The notes: generated from the letters alone by a model not told the origin. A stretch of DNA of 64,000 nucleotides from Chitinophaga filiformis (GCF_900102545.1 NZ_FNBN01000001.1:1194221-1258220); one strand, 5' to 3'. Counted from the stretch's first letter, positions 54,363-63,652 are shown. Numbers and translations: made by a program.

Positions 54363-54924
54363 GGTTCCGGGAGCCAGGATTGGCTCCCGGTTAATCAAAT
54401 TGAAAACCCCTAATGAAATGAGTAAATAATTGCAGCGCCTTTCATCGGAATGCGTCACCAGATTACGGTCAGCGCCGCATTTGAACCCAACATGTTCCTT
54501 TAATATCATCATAATATTTTCATCATTTTTTTTATCACTTCTTAGGCACATGATCTTTGATGAGATGACAGCACCGCTTATACTCTATAATCATGGCAAC
54601 ATCTGGCTTCACTAGTTCCACCAACACCATTAGCCTGTTTCCCAGATAGTATGTGATTACAACTACCATCTACAAATCCGCTCCATCATCCCCATATGAC
54701 CACATCATACACCATTTGAGCGAATAAGAGCCAGGAACCAGGAATGGTTCCCGGGTTAATTTATATTGTTTGTTATTACGTTATACACCATATATAACAA
54801 AACCCCTATTATTTAAACCAGTGCAATAAACTGCCTTAACAGTAATTTGCTTACTGAATACATTTAATAGTTCAAGAAAACCCGGGTAACAGGACTGAAA
54901 CCCGGTGACGTCTATTGTTTGTTA

Positions 54925-55699
54925 AACCCTAATTACTAAATAGCCGGAAAACAAAGGCAATACGAGTTACCGTCCATCTTGCAGGACACTAATCATTGTT
55001 TGCATGATGCTGTGTTTTATCCCCCTTAATAACATATCAACTGAATAATATTTTACGTTCTCGGTTAAGTAATCTCTTTGTATCATTTTCGTATAGGTAT
55101 ATGGTTAACTTAAAGCTGTTTTATTAAAATGCTATTGGCGTTAGCGACAACAGGACAAAAGTAAACCGGCTTTCCCGATTAACCTTGTATCATTACATTC
55201 ATTAAACTGGCAGCATTCATTTTATTCAGTTTTTATAGAACTCATGCTATAAAGGAAAAAATTTGTAGTGCAGAAGGGATAATAAAAGAAGTAATACTGA
55301 TAGTGGAGATATTCAAAAAGAGTCAACAGGTAACATCTCCAGAAAGGATAAGTCTATCGTTGAAAGCATTATAACCTACATGCCTATTCCCGGTGGAGGT
55401 AACCAATCTATACCCCCAACCGGGCAATAAGCTGCATCAAAATTCCACCACAATTCCACTCTGCACTATCTTTATGCTTCCCGCTATATCTATAGCAGTT
55501 ATAGCATATCCCCCTTGTGAGCACGCAATAATAACTTCTGCTACTTTGCGTCAGTGTAAGATGTAAATTTCAATGCATAGGTATCTTGTGTTAAAGGGCA
55601 TTCCTGCTCATACTTGCATCAGGAACAAATCACTTCCTGCATGATAACCCACGTAAGATCAGCAGGCGATCATCATGTAAATTAAGTATGTGGAAATGA
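54925..55699. other. Remainder of the 54-55.7 kb gene-free region
   Basis: About 775 bp of AT-rich DNA with no supportable gene or RNA. Short GC-containing inverted pieces are present (for example CCCGGT and ACCGGG near 55390-55425), but nothing strong. Confidence 0.4.
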
Positions 55700-55732
55700 T
55701 CAGAAGAGACTGCATACTGCAGTCTCTTCTGA
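55700..55732 (-). terminator. Hairpin after susD
   Basis: A perfect 15-bp stem (55700-55714 with 55718-55732) and a 3-nt loop, 7 nt after the susD stop. The U-run is poor, so it may slow or protect rather than fully terminate. Confidence 0.7.
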
Positions 55733-55739
55733 AAGAATA

Positions 55740-57281
55740 TTAATAACCGTCGTTCTGTTTGAGGTTCTTATTAACAGCAAGGTCGCTGGTTGGTATCGGG
55801 AATAACAAATTCTTCGGATTATCGGAAGGCTTCAACTGCCACACATCCAGGAACTTACCAAAGCGGATCAGATCCTGCCTGCGCCATCCTTCCCAATAGA
55901 GTTCACGACCTCTTTCATCAAGCAGTTTATTAAGATCCAAAGTTGCCCATGTGCTGGCCTGGCGATTGGTCCTGATCTGGTTAACAATCGTCAGCGCTGC
56001 GGCAGCATTGTTTGTACGCAACAGCGCTTCCGCTTTCATCAGCAGAACGTCTGCATAACGCAGGAATACATAGTCGTTGTTGGCGTTGTTGCTACTCTTA
56101 GTTTCATTAGAAGTCATATCAGGCGGATATTTCACAACCCTGATACCTGTTACTTCCAGTGTATTCGGATCTGTTTCCTGCAGTTTCAGCTCTCTTGTGA
56201 AGATCAACAGATTACCCTTCCTGTCTTTCAGTGCAGTACCTGCAGCATTATATTGTTGTCCAACCAGGAAGCCTACTTTCAATCCGCTTTTTTCAGTTAC
56301 ACCCGGATAAGATCCTCCACGGCGTACATCAGTTGCTTCAAATTTGTCGTAGAAATCTGAGATGGTAGCATATCCATTCCAGCCGCTTGGATCCTGGTTA
56401 TAGTGCAGGGTAGGCGCCCAATGACAGAATACAGCGTTGCCGCTTCTTACTGTACTGAAGCCGGGTCCATTACGCTGTGTGAAGATGTTCTCCTTTGAGA
56501 TCGCATCATTATTAAAGGCGAAGTTGTCAAAGTAATTAGTCAGGTTATATTTACCGCTTGCAGTGATAGCATCTGCCAGCTCAATCACCTTCTGCATATC
56601 TGCTGCATCAAAGGTAGGCGCTGCTCTGTTGGCCCAGGCACCTTTGTTAAGATATACTTTCATCAACAGTGCTCTGGCAGCATTCTTATTAGCTGTGTAA
56701 GCCGGTACATTCTCATCCAGTGTGTTAATAACCTCAGTCAGTTCACTAATGAGATACGCTGTCGCTTCCGCAGGTTGCATTACCCTTGGCGCATTCAACA
56801 GTGTATCGCCGGGATTACGGAAGGGTACCTGTCCCCAGCCATCCAGGATAGCGAACATTGCAAAAGCGCGCAGGAAGCGGGCTTCCCCTGCCTGTTGTGC
56901 GGTGGGATTAAAACTCAGCACATTGGACGCCAGGAACTGCAGCTGCAGGATGTTAGAGAATGTATTGCTGATATATGTATGATCCGGTGTCCAGTTGTGC
57001 AGTTTAAGCGCACGCCATACGCCGTTATCATCCCAGTCACCACCGCGGGTAGGAGCCACGGCTTCATCTGCAGTCATTTCCTGTAATGCCCAAAAGTTGG
57101 ATTGGTCCTGAAAAGGCAACTGCAGACCATTATATGCTGAGATCAATAGTGCGGGAACCTTGATCAATGAATCTGCCTGCTCACGTGTGAGCGTGGAACC
57201 CAGCTGCTCATCGAGAGAGCAGGATGCCATTCCACATCCGAACACAAGTGATAATATGATGAATGCTTTATTCAATCGCAT
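55740..57281 (-). CDS. SusD/RagB family outer-membrane nutrient-binding lipoprotein
   Basis: A 513-residue lipoprotein with lipobox MASC (C21). TPR-like helices (QLQFLASNVLSFNPTAQQAGEARFLRAFAMFAILDGWGQVPF) and the C-terminal RagB/SusD region (YADVLLMKAEALLRTNNAAAALTIVNQIRTNR ... LLDERGRELYWEGWRRQDLIRFGKF) define the family. It caps the SusC channel on the cell surface and captures an oligosaccharide or peptide. It starts 26 bp after susC on the same strand. No glycosidase gene is adjacent on this side; the nearest candidate enzymes are the CBM9/hydrolase run beyond the 54-55.7 kb gap, on the opposite strand. Confidence 0.95.
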   Translation of the reverse strand: MRLNKAFIILSLVFGCGMASCSLDEQLGSTLTREQADSLIKVPALLISAYNGLQLPFQDQSNFWALQEMTADEAVAPTRGGDWDDNGVWRALKLHNWTPDHTYISNTFSNILQLQFLASNVLSFNPTAQQAGEARFLRAFAMFAILDGWGQVPFRNPGDTLLNAPRVMQPAEATAYLISELTEVINTLDENVPAYTANKNAARALLMKVYLNKGAWANRAAPTFDAADMQKVIELADAITASGKYNLTNYFDNFAFNNDAISKENIFTQRNGPGFSTVRSGNAVFCHWAPTLHYNQDPSGWNGYATISDFYDKFEATDVRRGGSYPGVTEKSGLKVGFLVGQQYNAAGTALKDRKGNLLIFTRELKLQETDPNTLEVTGIRVVKYPPDMTSNETKSSNNANNDYVFLRYADVLLMKAEALLRTNNAAAALTIVNQIRTNRQASTWATLDLNKLLDERGRELYWEGWRRQDLIRFGKFLDVWQLKPSDNPKNLLFPIPTSDLAVNKNLKQNDGY

Positions 57282-57307
57282 AGTTGTAATTTTTTTAGAT
57301 CAGTGAA

Positions 57308-60262
57308 TTATAACGAGAAATTGATGCCTGCCAGAAAGTTCCTGGCTGTCGGATAAGGTGAATACTCGATACCCAGAGAGGTAACACCATTGATACTCTT
57401 ATCTGTATTTACTTCAGGATCGAAACCAGAGTACTTCGTAATGATGAAGAGGTTTTGTCCAGTGATGTATACAGATGCATTCTTGATCACCTTTCCGATA
57501 TTCCCGATACTATAACTGATAGTGGCATTATCCATTTTCATGAAATTGCCTTTTTCCAGGTAACGGCTGGATACTGTGATAGGGTTAGAAAGACTTTCCT
57601 TTGTTCCCACCAGATCAGCTGCGATATTCCTGGAGCCCAGGTTGTTGATAGGTAATACCGTATTGGCCGTATTATTATAAAGGTCGAAGCCATAAGCGCC
57701 GTGCATACTGATATTCAATGCCCAATGTTTGTAGTTTACAGCAGTGATAATACCCAGCATTGTTTTAGGGTTAGGATCTCCGAGGTAGAACAGACTGTTA
57801 CCACCGTCGGTGTATTTACCCTGGCCATTGTCATCGAAGCCTTCAAATTTTCTCAGGTAGAAAGAGTTCAAAGGCTGATTGTTGGTGAGGCGCTGCGCAT
57901 ATGCGTCAGATACCCCCTGTCCGCTGATGGAACCTGTCAATACCGGAGGACCGTCGTAGTTTTCCAGTCTGTTTTTCAGGAAAGTAGCATTCACCCCGAG
58001 GTTCCAGTTAAAGTCTTTGGTAGCTACCACATCTCCGCGCAATACTATTTCCACCCCTTTGTTGATCACATTAGCCGGCAGGTTGATCCAGTAGTTGGAA
58101 GCTGGTGCAGGCTGGATAGCAGGGAAGTTGAAAAGCAGGTCGGAAGTATTTTTACGGAAGTAATCTATACTACCATACAATCTGCCACCAAAGAAAGTAT
58201 AGTCAATACCGGCATTCAGCTGTTTGGAGCTTTCCCATTTCAGGTTGGGGTTTGCCACATTGCTAAGGCTGGCGCCTCCATTTGAATTGAGGGTGTATTG
58301 TTCCTGGGCAGCACCTGCAGGGAACTCCTGGTTACCGGTAATACCCCAGCCAACACGCAATGCCAACTGGTTGATGGTTTTATTATCCTTCAGGAAAGCC
58401 TCGTTGCTCAGGTTCCATTTAGCCGCAAATGATGGGAAATAACCATACTTGTTGTTGGAGCCGAACTTGCTTGATCCGTCTGCCCTCAGGGTAGCAGTCA
58501 GTAAGTACTTATCCAGGAAGTTGAGGTTAGCCCTACCAAAATAGGATTGCAACTCAGACTTTGGATTGCGGAAGGAACTCAGGAAAGTATTCGTCTGCGT
58601 AGGGTTCTGAAGGATGTCAGTATATTTCAGCTCATCCGTAGTGAATCCCAGGCCACCTACAGACCTGCCTTTATAATCAAATTTCTGACGTTCATACCCG
58701 ATCACAGCGCCGAGGAAGAGGGCAGGAGTAATCTGCTTGTTGAAGTTCAGGGTATGGGTCATCAGTTGGGAGGTCAGTGTGTTGTTGCCATAATAGGCCT
58801 GACCGTTACCGAATACCTGATCTATATTAATAAAGGAAGCGATCTGTGTTTCCCTTTCACCTACCTGGTGGTTGATGCTGTAATTAAAACGGTACTCCAG
58901 TTCATCCGTAAATTTGAAGGAAGGAGACACACTTGCCAGGATACTGTTAATATTCACGTTATCGTCATAAGCCGAAGACATCGCTTCCGGATTGATAGCG
59001 GATCCAACTCCCAGTATATTAAATGAACCATCAGGCTTACGTAGCGCCGTTGTTGGATTCCATTGCAGTGCCTGGCCAATCAGACTACCAGTAAAACCAG
59101 CATTGCTGGTAATAGGAGCAATCTGCTCGGTGGTATGTGCGGCCTGGATATAATAGTCTACACCCAATCTTTTATTGTCAAGCAGTTTATATTGACCATT
59201 CAGATTGGCGGTATATTTCTTCAACCCGGTCTTCTTTACGATACCCTGTTGGTCCAGCATACCGAAAGAGGCTCTGTAAACACCCGATTCGCTACCACCG
59301 CTGATACCTACGTTTACGTTGTGTGTAACGCCTGTACGAAGAATGCTTTCCATAGCGTCTACGCTGGAGCCGTTGTCGCCACCAGCAAGGTTGTATTGTT
59401 TGAGTGCACTCCTGTAGCCGGCAGCATCCAGTACATCCAGCTTCTTTAGGATTTTACTCATACCGGCAGAGTAGCTTACATCCAGACGGGGAGTTCCCAC
59501 TGCACCTTTTTTGGTGGTGATGATCACTACGCCATTAGCGCCTCTTGCACCATAAATAGCGGTAGCAGACGCGTCTTTCAATACATCCATAGAGAGGATG
59601 TCAAAGGAATTAATGAAGTTCAGCGGGTTGGCATCCGGAGTCTGGCCCAGACCGTTAGCACTTACGGATGGTTTAGCTGTACGGCCGTCCAACGGCATTC
59701 CATCCACTACATACAGTGGCTGGTTACCTGTTCTTACGGAAGAGTTACCCCTGATCCTTACAGTAGTTGCACCACCTGGTGCACCGCTGTTGGCCACCAC
59801 CATCAAACCGGCCACTTTACCCTGGATCAGCTGATCGGGGGCGGTTACGATACCTTTGTTAAAGTCGGCTGATTTGATAGATACCACCGACCCGGTGAGA
59901 TCCTTCTTTCGGGTAGTACCATAACCTACTACTACCACATCGGTCAGGGTAGTACTGGTGGGTACCAGTGAAATTGAAAAGTCTGATTTACCTGCAATGG
60001 CAATTTCCTGCTGTACGTATCCAACAAAAGAAACCACCAGTGAGGTAGCGCTTGCCGGCACGTTCAACTTGAATGTACCGTCTGCAGTTGTAGCGGTACC
60101 TGTGTTTGTACCTTTTACCTGCACAGTAGCGCCGGGAACAGGGTTACCATTTTCGTCCGTGATCTTACCGGTCACGGGTTTGGTCTGCGCGCTGGCTAAC
60201 CCTGCTATAAGCAGTAATAACGAGCATAACAGACGCACCTTGCGAAATAGAAGATTGGTCAT
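57308..60262 (-). CDS. SusC/RagA family TonB-linked outer-membrane transporter
   Basis: A 984-residue protein with a signal peptide, a carboxypeptidase-regulatory-like domain (GKITDENGNPVPGATVQVKGTNTG, about 30-110), a TonB box/plug region (DVVVVGYGTTRKKDLTGSVVSIKS ... DASATAIYGARGANGVVIITTKKG) and a large beta-barrel ending in a hydrophobic strand (YPTARNFLAGINFSL). It imports oligomers across the outer membrane using TonB energy, with the SusD partner downstream. The upstream regulator pair (60.7-63.3 kb) probably controls it. Confidence 0.96.
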   Translation of the reverse strand: MTNLLFRKVRLLCSLLLLIAGLASAQTKPVTGKITDENGNPVPGATVQVKGTNTGTATTADGTFKLNVPASATSLVVSFVGYVQQEIAIAGKSDFSISLVPTSTTLTDVVVVGYGTTRKKDLTGSVVSIKSADFNKGIVTAPDQLIQGKVAGLMVVANSGAPGGATTVRIRGNSSVRTGNQPLYVVDGMPLDGRTAKPSVSANGLGQTPDANPLNFINSFDILSMDVLKDASATAIYGARGANGVVIITTKKGAVGTPRLDVSYSAGMSKILKKLDVLDAAGYRSALKQYNLAGGDNGSSVDAMESILRTGVTHNVNVGISGGSESGVYRASFGMLDQQGIVKKTGLKKYTANLNGQYKLLDNKRLGVDYYIQAAHTTEQIAPITSNAGFTGSLIGQALQWNPTTALRKPDGSFNILGVGSAINPEAMSSAYDDNVNINSILASVSPSFKFTDELEYRFNYSINHQVGERETQIASFINIDQVFGNGQAYYGNNTLTSQLMTHTLNFNKQITPALFLGAVIGYERQKFDYKGRSVGGLGFTTDELKYTDILQNPTQTNTFLSSFRNPKSELQSYFGRANLNFLDKYLLTATLRADGSSKFGSNNKYGYFPSFAAKWNLSNEAFLKDNKTINQLALRVGWGITGNQEFPAGAAQEQYTLNSNGGASLSNVANPNLKWESSKQLNAGIDYTFFGGRLYGSIDYFRKNTSDLLFNFPAIQPAPASNYWINLPANVINKGVEIVLRGDVVATKDFNWNLGVNATFLKNRLENYDGPPVLTGSISGQGVSDAYAQRLTNNQPLNSFYLRKFEGFDDNGQGKYTDGGNSLFYLGDPNPKTMLGIITAVNYKHWALNISMHGAYGFDLYNNTANTVLPINNLGSRNIAADLVGTKESLSNPITVSSRYLEKGNFMKMDNATISYSIGNIGKVIKNASVYITGQNLFIITKYSGFDPEVNTDKSINGVTSLGIEYSPYPTARNFLAGINFSL

Positions 60263-60698
60263 AGATCAGTTTTTATTGGTTTGTGGAATATTGATGCCTG
60301 AACGAATGGGTCTGGCAAGCCTGGCAGCTCACCAAACGTGGAATACTTAACCCTGCATCGATTGTCTTCACAACGTGATTAATGTCACTTACAATAAGTC
60401 CTGACTAAAGCTCAATTAGGGCCGTGAATGTTTGTTTCATAACTGGATTTTTTGACATTATCATAACGTGTTCTCACTGGTTCTCTCTGCAACGGATAGT
60501 CTCGCAGATGCGGTCGATAAGTCAAAGTAAACCTGCCTGACACAGGTTAACAATTAATATGATCCTTATATAGAAAATATTGGGTCAAAAGGTGTTTTCA
60601 TAAGCGACAATTTATTGATTAACAATTCATTAATAATATATTATCATTATAACTATATAACGACAATAACCGGGTTTTCTTATCATTTAAAGCCTGTT
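60263..60698. other. Upstream region of susC
   Basis: About 436 bp without a gene, between the TPR regulator and susC on the minus strand. It should contain the susC promoter. I found no good CAAAnnTA match (the minus-strand -7 form). No RNA gene was recognised. Confidence 0.4.
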
Positions 60699-62303
60699 TT
60701 AAAGCGCTTTGATGTCCATCAACCGCTCTTCAAACTCTTCCTTTGGAATAATTGCTTTGTTTTTGATCTTGGTTTTATAAGTGTAAATAGTGTTCACTGA
60801 ATATTCGAGTATCTGGGCAATTTTTACATTGTCGCTGATACCTATCCTTATCAGAGCGAAAATCCGTAGATCTGTGTTCAATAGTTCGTTGTCTTTTAAC
60901 CTGATCCGGTCTTCTTCTTTAAAAAACGAGTTAAAAACAGTCACAAAGTTGGGAAATATTTTCAGGAAGATCCGATCAAAATTTCTGAACAGTTCATCCC
61001 TTTCCTCCTTAAGGTCTATATTATTGACAAGGTACCTGACTTCGGCATATTTATTATCCGTTAGCTTCTGGTCGGCCAGTTTTTTGAACTTCTTGATCTT
61101 ATCCAGGTAAGATGAGTTTATCTGAAAACAATATCCAATATATTCCTCTTTGATCTTATTGGCCTCCATCAATTTATAGTTGATCTCCTGCTGGAGTGCA
61201 TGCGCGGAAGTAATTACCTGCTGAGCAGCCTGCAGCTTTTTATATTGCCGGTAAATGATCACAGACAGCCAGATCAGTGCCAGTAATAAAAGGGTAGCAA
61301 TGGCCGAATAGACAAATAACAACTTTTTCTGTGCCTCTACTGTATTGATCTTTTCCACCTCGATGATAGGAAGGATGGCGCTCACCTGTACCTTCCTTAA
61401 GCGTGCCCCGTAAAAAGAGGCGTCCGCCACCGCATATTCTATATACCGGGAGGCATGTTTAACATCCCGTTTTTTAAACAATAGTTCCGCAAGGATGAAC
61501 ATAGCCGTTGTTTCCTTGGTGCAGGACATGATGTCGGCCATGGCAGCTTTTGTCATCATAATGATAGCACTGTCCTGTTTCCCCATTCGTATATAGATAT
61601 TCCCCAATGAGGAAGTAGCTATTGCCTGCTGGTGTGTGGTGATATCCTGGTGGGCAACAGTCAGGGTATAATAGTACTTCGCACTGTCCATCATTTGCTT
61701 CTTCTGATACATTAAGCCATAACTATAGTCATAATTGAACGAATGCGGTTTATATAACATCAGCGCTGAGTCAATATAGATATTTCCCTGGCGGGTATAG
61801 GCAGGTGCAAAGTAAGTATCACTACTATAGTCAGACATGTCATAATAGTAACGTCCCTTTAATGAGTAGTATTCCGCTCTGGCACTATCTGGCAGGGAAT
61901 TGACGTTTACGGTCAGCAGGTAGTCACCTGCTTCACGAAACATACCGGAAGAAAGCAACACAAACCCCAGCTTAACACCAGCGTAATTGATCCGCTGTGA
62001 GTCATTCATTTCACGGGCCAGTTCCTGCAGCTTACGGGCATAAGCGAAAGCTGAATCATATTTGAAAACCTTGAACTGTTCATATAACTGCTGGCAAATG
62101 TCAAACTGCTGCTGCAGGGGTAAATGCCTCGCTGCTGCAAATGCCTGCCTCAGAGTATGTATCTGTTTCAGTTTTTCTGCATCATATATATGTGCATTTT
62201 CTATTGTCAGATTCAGTTTCTCCAATAAACTATCCCCGGCAGATCCGGCAAATGACAATTTACATGCAACTAGCAATAACAAACAAATAAGCTTCGATTT
62301 CAT
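60699..62303 (-). CDS. Membrane-bound TPR/HTH regulator, SusR-like (DUF6377 type)
   Basis: A 534-residue protein with a signal peptide (MKSKLICLLLLVACKLSFAG), TPR-like helical repeats in the periplasmic part (about 60-300), one transmembrane helix (about 333-352), a coiled segment and a cytoplasmic C-terminal domain. The last 60 residues (LLNTDLRIFALIRIGISDNVKIAQILEYSVNTIYTYKTKIKNK) look like a LuxR-type DNA-binding HTH. This layout is like SusR, which senses a sugar and activates susCD. It overlaps the upstream WYL gene by 4 bp and sits before susC, so it is a plausible regulator of susCD. Confidence 0.82.
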   Translation of the reverse strand: MKSKLICLLLLVACKLSFAGSAGDSLLEKLNLTIENAHIYDAEKLKQIHTLRQAFAAARHLPLQQQFDICQQLYEQFKVFKYDSAFAYARKLQELAREMNDSQRINYAGVKLGFVLLSSGMFREAGDYLLTVNVNSLPDSARAEYYSLKGRYYYDMSDYSSDTYFAPAYTRQGNIYIDSALMLYKPHSFNYDYSYGLMYQKKQMMDSAKYYYTLTVAHQDITTHQQAIATSSLGNIYIRMGKQDSAIIMMTKAAMADIMSCTKETTAMFILAELLFKKRDVKHASRYIEYAVADASFYGARLRKVQVSAILPIIEVEKINTVEAQKKLLFVYSAIATLLLLALIWLSVIIYRQYKKLQAAQQVITSAHALQQEINYKLMEANKIKEEYIGYCFQINSSYLDKIKKFKKLADQKLTDNKYAEVRYLVNNIDLKEERDELFRNFDRIFLKIFPNFVTVFNSFFKEEDRIRLKDNELLNTDLRIFALIRIGISDNVKIAQILEYSVNTIYTYKTKIKNKAIIPKEEFEERLMDIKAL

Positions 62304-63340
62304 TTTTCAGTTTTGTGGAATAGTAGCGGGTCGCTGTAATTGATCACCCCCTGCTGCATCTTTTTCTGCATTCTGGCTACCAGGTTTGCCGGCGACAGAA
62401 CCGTCATTCCGTCTCCGTATCCGAGGATTTCCCTTTCCAGCTCAAAATTCAGTTGGACCTTCAGGCTAATAACGATGCCATCTTCCCGGGTCTCTATCAG
62501 CTCCTGGGTATGATGCATTGGTTTTGTGAGAATGTATGGCGCGTGTTCATGACTGACAAGTATTTTTACATGCTGGGCCCGCAGATTAGTAGAAACTGTC
62601 ACTCCCACTACATCCCTATAATAGGTTGCCGGCTCCATATCATCATTTTCGATATATAAAGGTGTGTCCAACAGTTCCAGTTCATGTATCCTGTCCAGCG
62701 CCAGGTGGGTAATTACCATACCTTTTCCCTTTACCCCCACTGCAAACCACCTGTTTTTAAACTCCTTCAGCCACCAGACATGGTATTCAAAAGTGTTGCC
62801 ACTCTTTGCACGAAAAGACTGATAGGTGATCTTCACCACTTTTCTTTGTATCACTGACTGATACAGCAGCTCCAGGTGCTCCAATCCCTTCAGCCGCTCA
62901 TTCTTTTCAAAGTCAATAACTGACCGCGTATTGTGAGAGGCTGCGTACACATGATCCTCCAGTTTCTGCACTACCTCATTCAGACTACTGAAATGAGAGA
63001 AGCCTTTGAATTGTTTAAGCACTTCCACGGCTTCATTCATACGACTCAGGTCAACGTCGTTCAAAGGAATTTTAGTGATACTGTAGTCCGGATCTTCATA
63101 CGTGTAATATTTCTTGTCCACGACAATGATCGGCGCACTATATCCCAGCTTATCACTCCGCATGGCCTGCAGGTCCATCTGGATGGCACGCCGGCTGATC
63201 CCTTTTTCAACGCCCTCATATTCGTACAATGCATCTCCTACTGCGTTAATAAGATCTTGTAACGTCCATTTCCGTAAACGGTTCCGGAGACAGGAATCTA
63301 TAGTTCTGTAACGGATAAGGGCATTCTTATTAACAGGCAT
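62300..63340 (-). CDS. WYL domain HTH transcriptional regulator
   Basis: A 346-residue protein with an N-terminal winged helix (YRTIDSCLRNRLRKWTLQDLINAVGDALYEYEGVEKGISRRAIQMDLQAMRSDK) and a WYL domain (about 160-330: VKITYQSFRAKSGNTFEYHVWWLKEFKNRWFAVGVK). WYL domains bind nucleic acid or nucleotide ligands and often switch on stress, RNA-repair or defence loci. Its stop overlaps the start of the TPR/HTH regulator by 4 bp (62300-62303). Upstream, divergent, lies the structured 63.4-64 kb segment containing a tRNA-like RNA. The TGCGCA inverted repeat overlaps its promoter, so it may autoregulate and control that RNA. Confidence 0.88.
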   Translation of the reverse strand: MPVNKNALIRYRTIDSCLRNRLRKWTLQDLINAVGDALYEYEGVEKGISRRAIQMDLQAMRSDKLGYSAPIIVVDKKYYTYEDPDYSITKIPLNDVDLSRMNEAVEVLKQFKGFSHFSSLNEVVQKLEDHVYAASHNTRSVIDFEKNERLKGLEHLELLYQSVIQRKVVKITYQSFRAKSGNTFEYHVWWLKEFKNRWFAVGVKGKGMVITHLALDRIHELELLDTPLYIENDDMEPATYYRDVVGVTVSTNLRAQHVKILVSHEHAPYILTKPMHHTQELIETREDGIVISLKVQLNFELEREILGYGDGMTVLSPANLVARMQKKMQQGVINYSDPLLFHKTEK

Positions 63341-63353
63341 CAGGATATTTTTT

Positions 63354-63396
63354 CAAAAAGTAAAAAAAATATTCTAATGCGCAAAAAAAGTGCGCA
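63354..63396 (-). promoter_or_regulatory. WYL gene promoter overlapping a TGCGCA inverted repeat
   Basis: On the minus strand TTTG (63382-63385), a spacer of about 19 nt and TACTTTTTG (63354-63362, one base longer than consensus). Two TGCGCA hexamers (63378-63383, 63391-63396) spaced 7 bp overlap the -33 box, giving an operator-like site. Confidence 0.55.
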
Positions 63397-63406
63397 CATG
63401 ACTTTC

Positions 63407-63433
63407 ACCTTTGTATTGTCATCGCCGATGACA
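63407..63433 (+). promoter_or_regulatory. Possible -7 element and start-site palindrome for the structured RNA region
   Basis: CACCTTTG (63407-63414) is one base from TAnnTTTG on the plus strand. Next to it lies a perfect palindrome TGTCATCG-C-CGATGACA (63417-63433), either an operator or a 5' hairpin. No -33 element was found. Confidence 0.35.
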
Positions 63434-63550
63434 CAGTTACAAAAGGCTGCGGTGGACCCGACGAGGGTTTCTGAATGGCCCCGTAGTATTGCCACGATTC
63501 GCTGGTAATATGCTGCTGCCGCAAGTGTTTGTTACTATATCTATATGTGC

Positions 63551-63628
63551 GTAGGTTCGATTCCTGCTCCTCTGAAAAAGGATAGCTCAGCTGGTAGAGC
63601 AATAGACTTTGAACCTGAAAAGTTCAAA
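63551..63628 (+). ncRNA. Permuted tRNA-like RNA module, candidate YrlA-type Y RNA
   Basis: Read 5' to 3': a T-arm with stem GTAGG/CCTGC and loop TTCGATT (63551-63567); an acceptor-like hairpin TCCT/AGGA (63568-63571 with 63579-63582) closed by loop CTGAAAA; TA (63583-63584, as tRNA positions 8-9); a D-arm GCTC/GAGC with loop AGCTGGTA (63585-63600); a short linker; and a 7-bp hairpin TTTGAAC/GTTCAAA (63608-63628), again with loop CTGAAAA, the tRNA-Phe anticodon-loop sequence. Order T, acceptor, D is circularly permuted relative to tRNA. Known bacterial Y RNAs of the YrlA type carry tRNA-like domains. Full RNA limits, probably beginning near 63420, are uncertain. Confidence 0.65.
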
Positions 63629-63652
63629 CCTGGACTTGAAATCCAAACTCCA

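Larger units (their letters stand above)
54113..54905. repeat. Family of six 24-nt palindromic repeats
   Basis: Six copies: 54113-54136, 54185-54208, 54251-54274, 54367-54390, 54731-54754, 54882-54905. Each has CCRGG, a variable triplet, an 8-nt core close to CAGGAATG, a second triplet, then CCCGG. The two triplets are exactly complementary in four copies (GAT/ATC, TAC/GTA, AGC/GCT, AAC/GTT) and partly matched in the other two. The 5th and 6th copies are followed by the shared 12-mer TATTGTTTGTTA (54764-54775, 54913-54924). No gene overlaps them. Confidence 0.9.

Noticed and set aside
54113-54905. CRISPR array
   Set aside because: Repeat spacing is irregular (66 to 364 bp), the repeats vary internally, and no cas gene is present.
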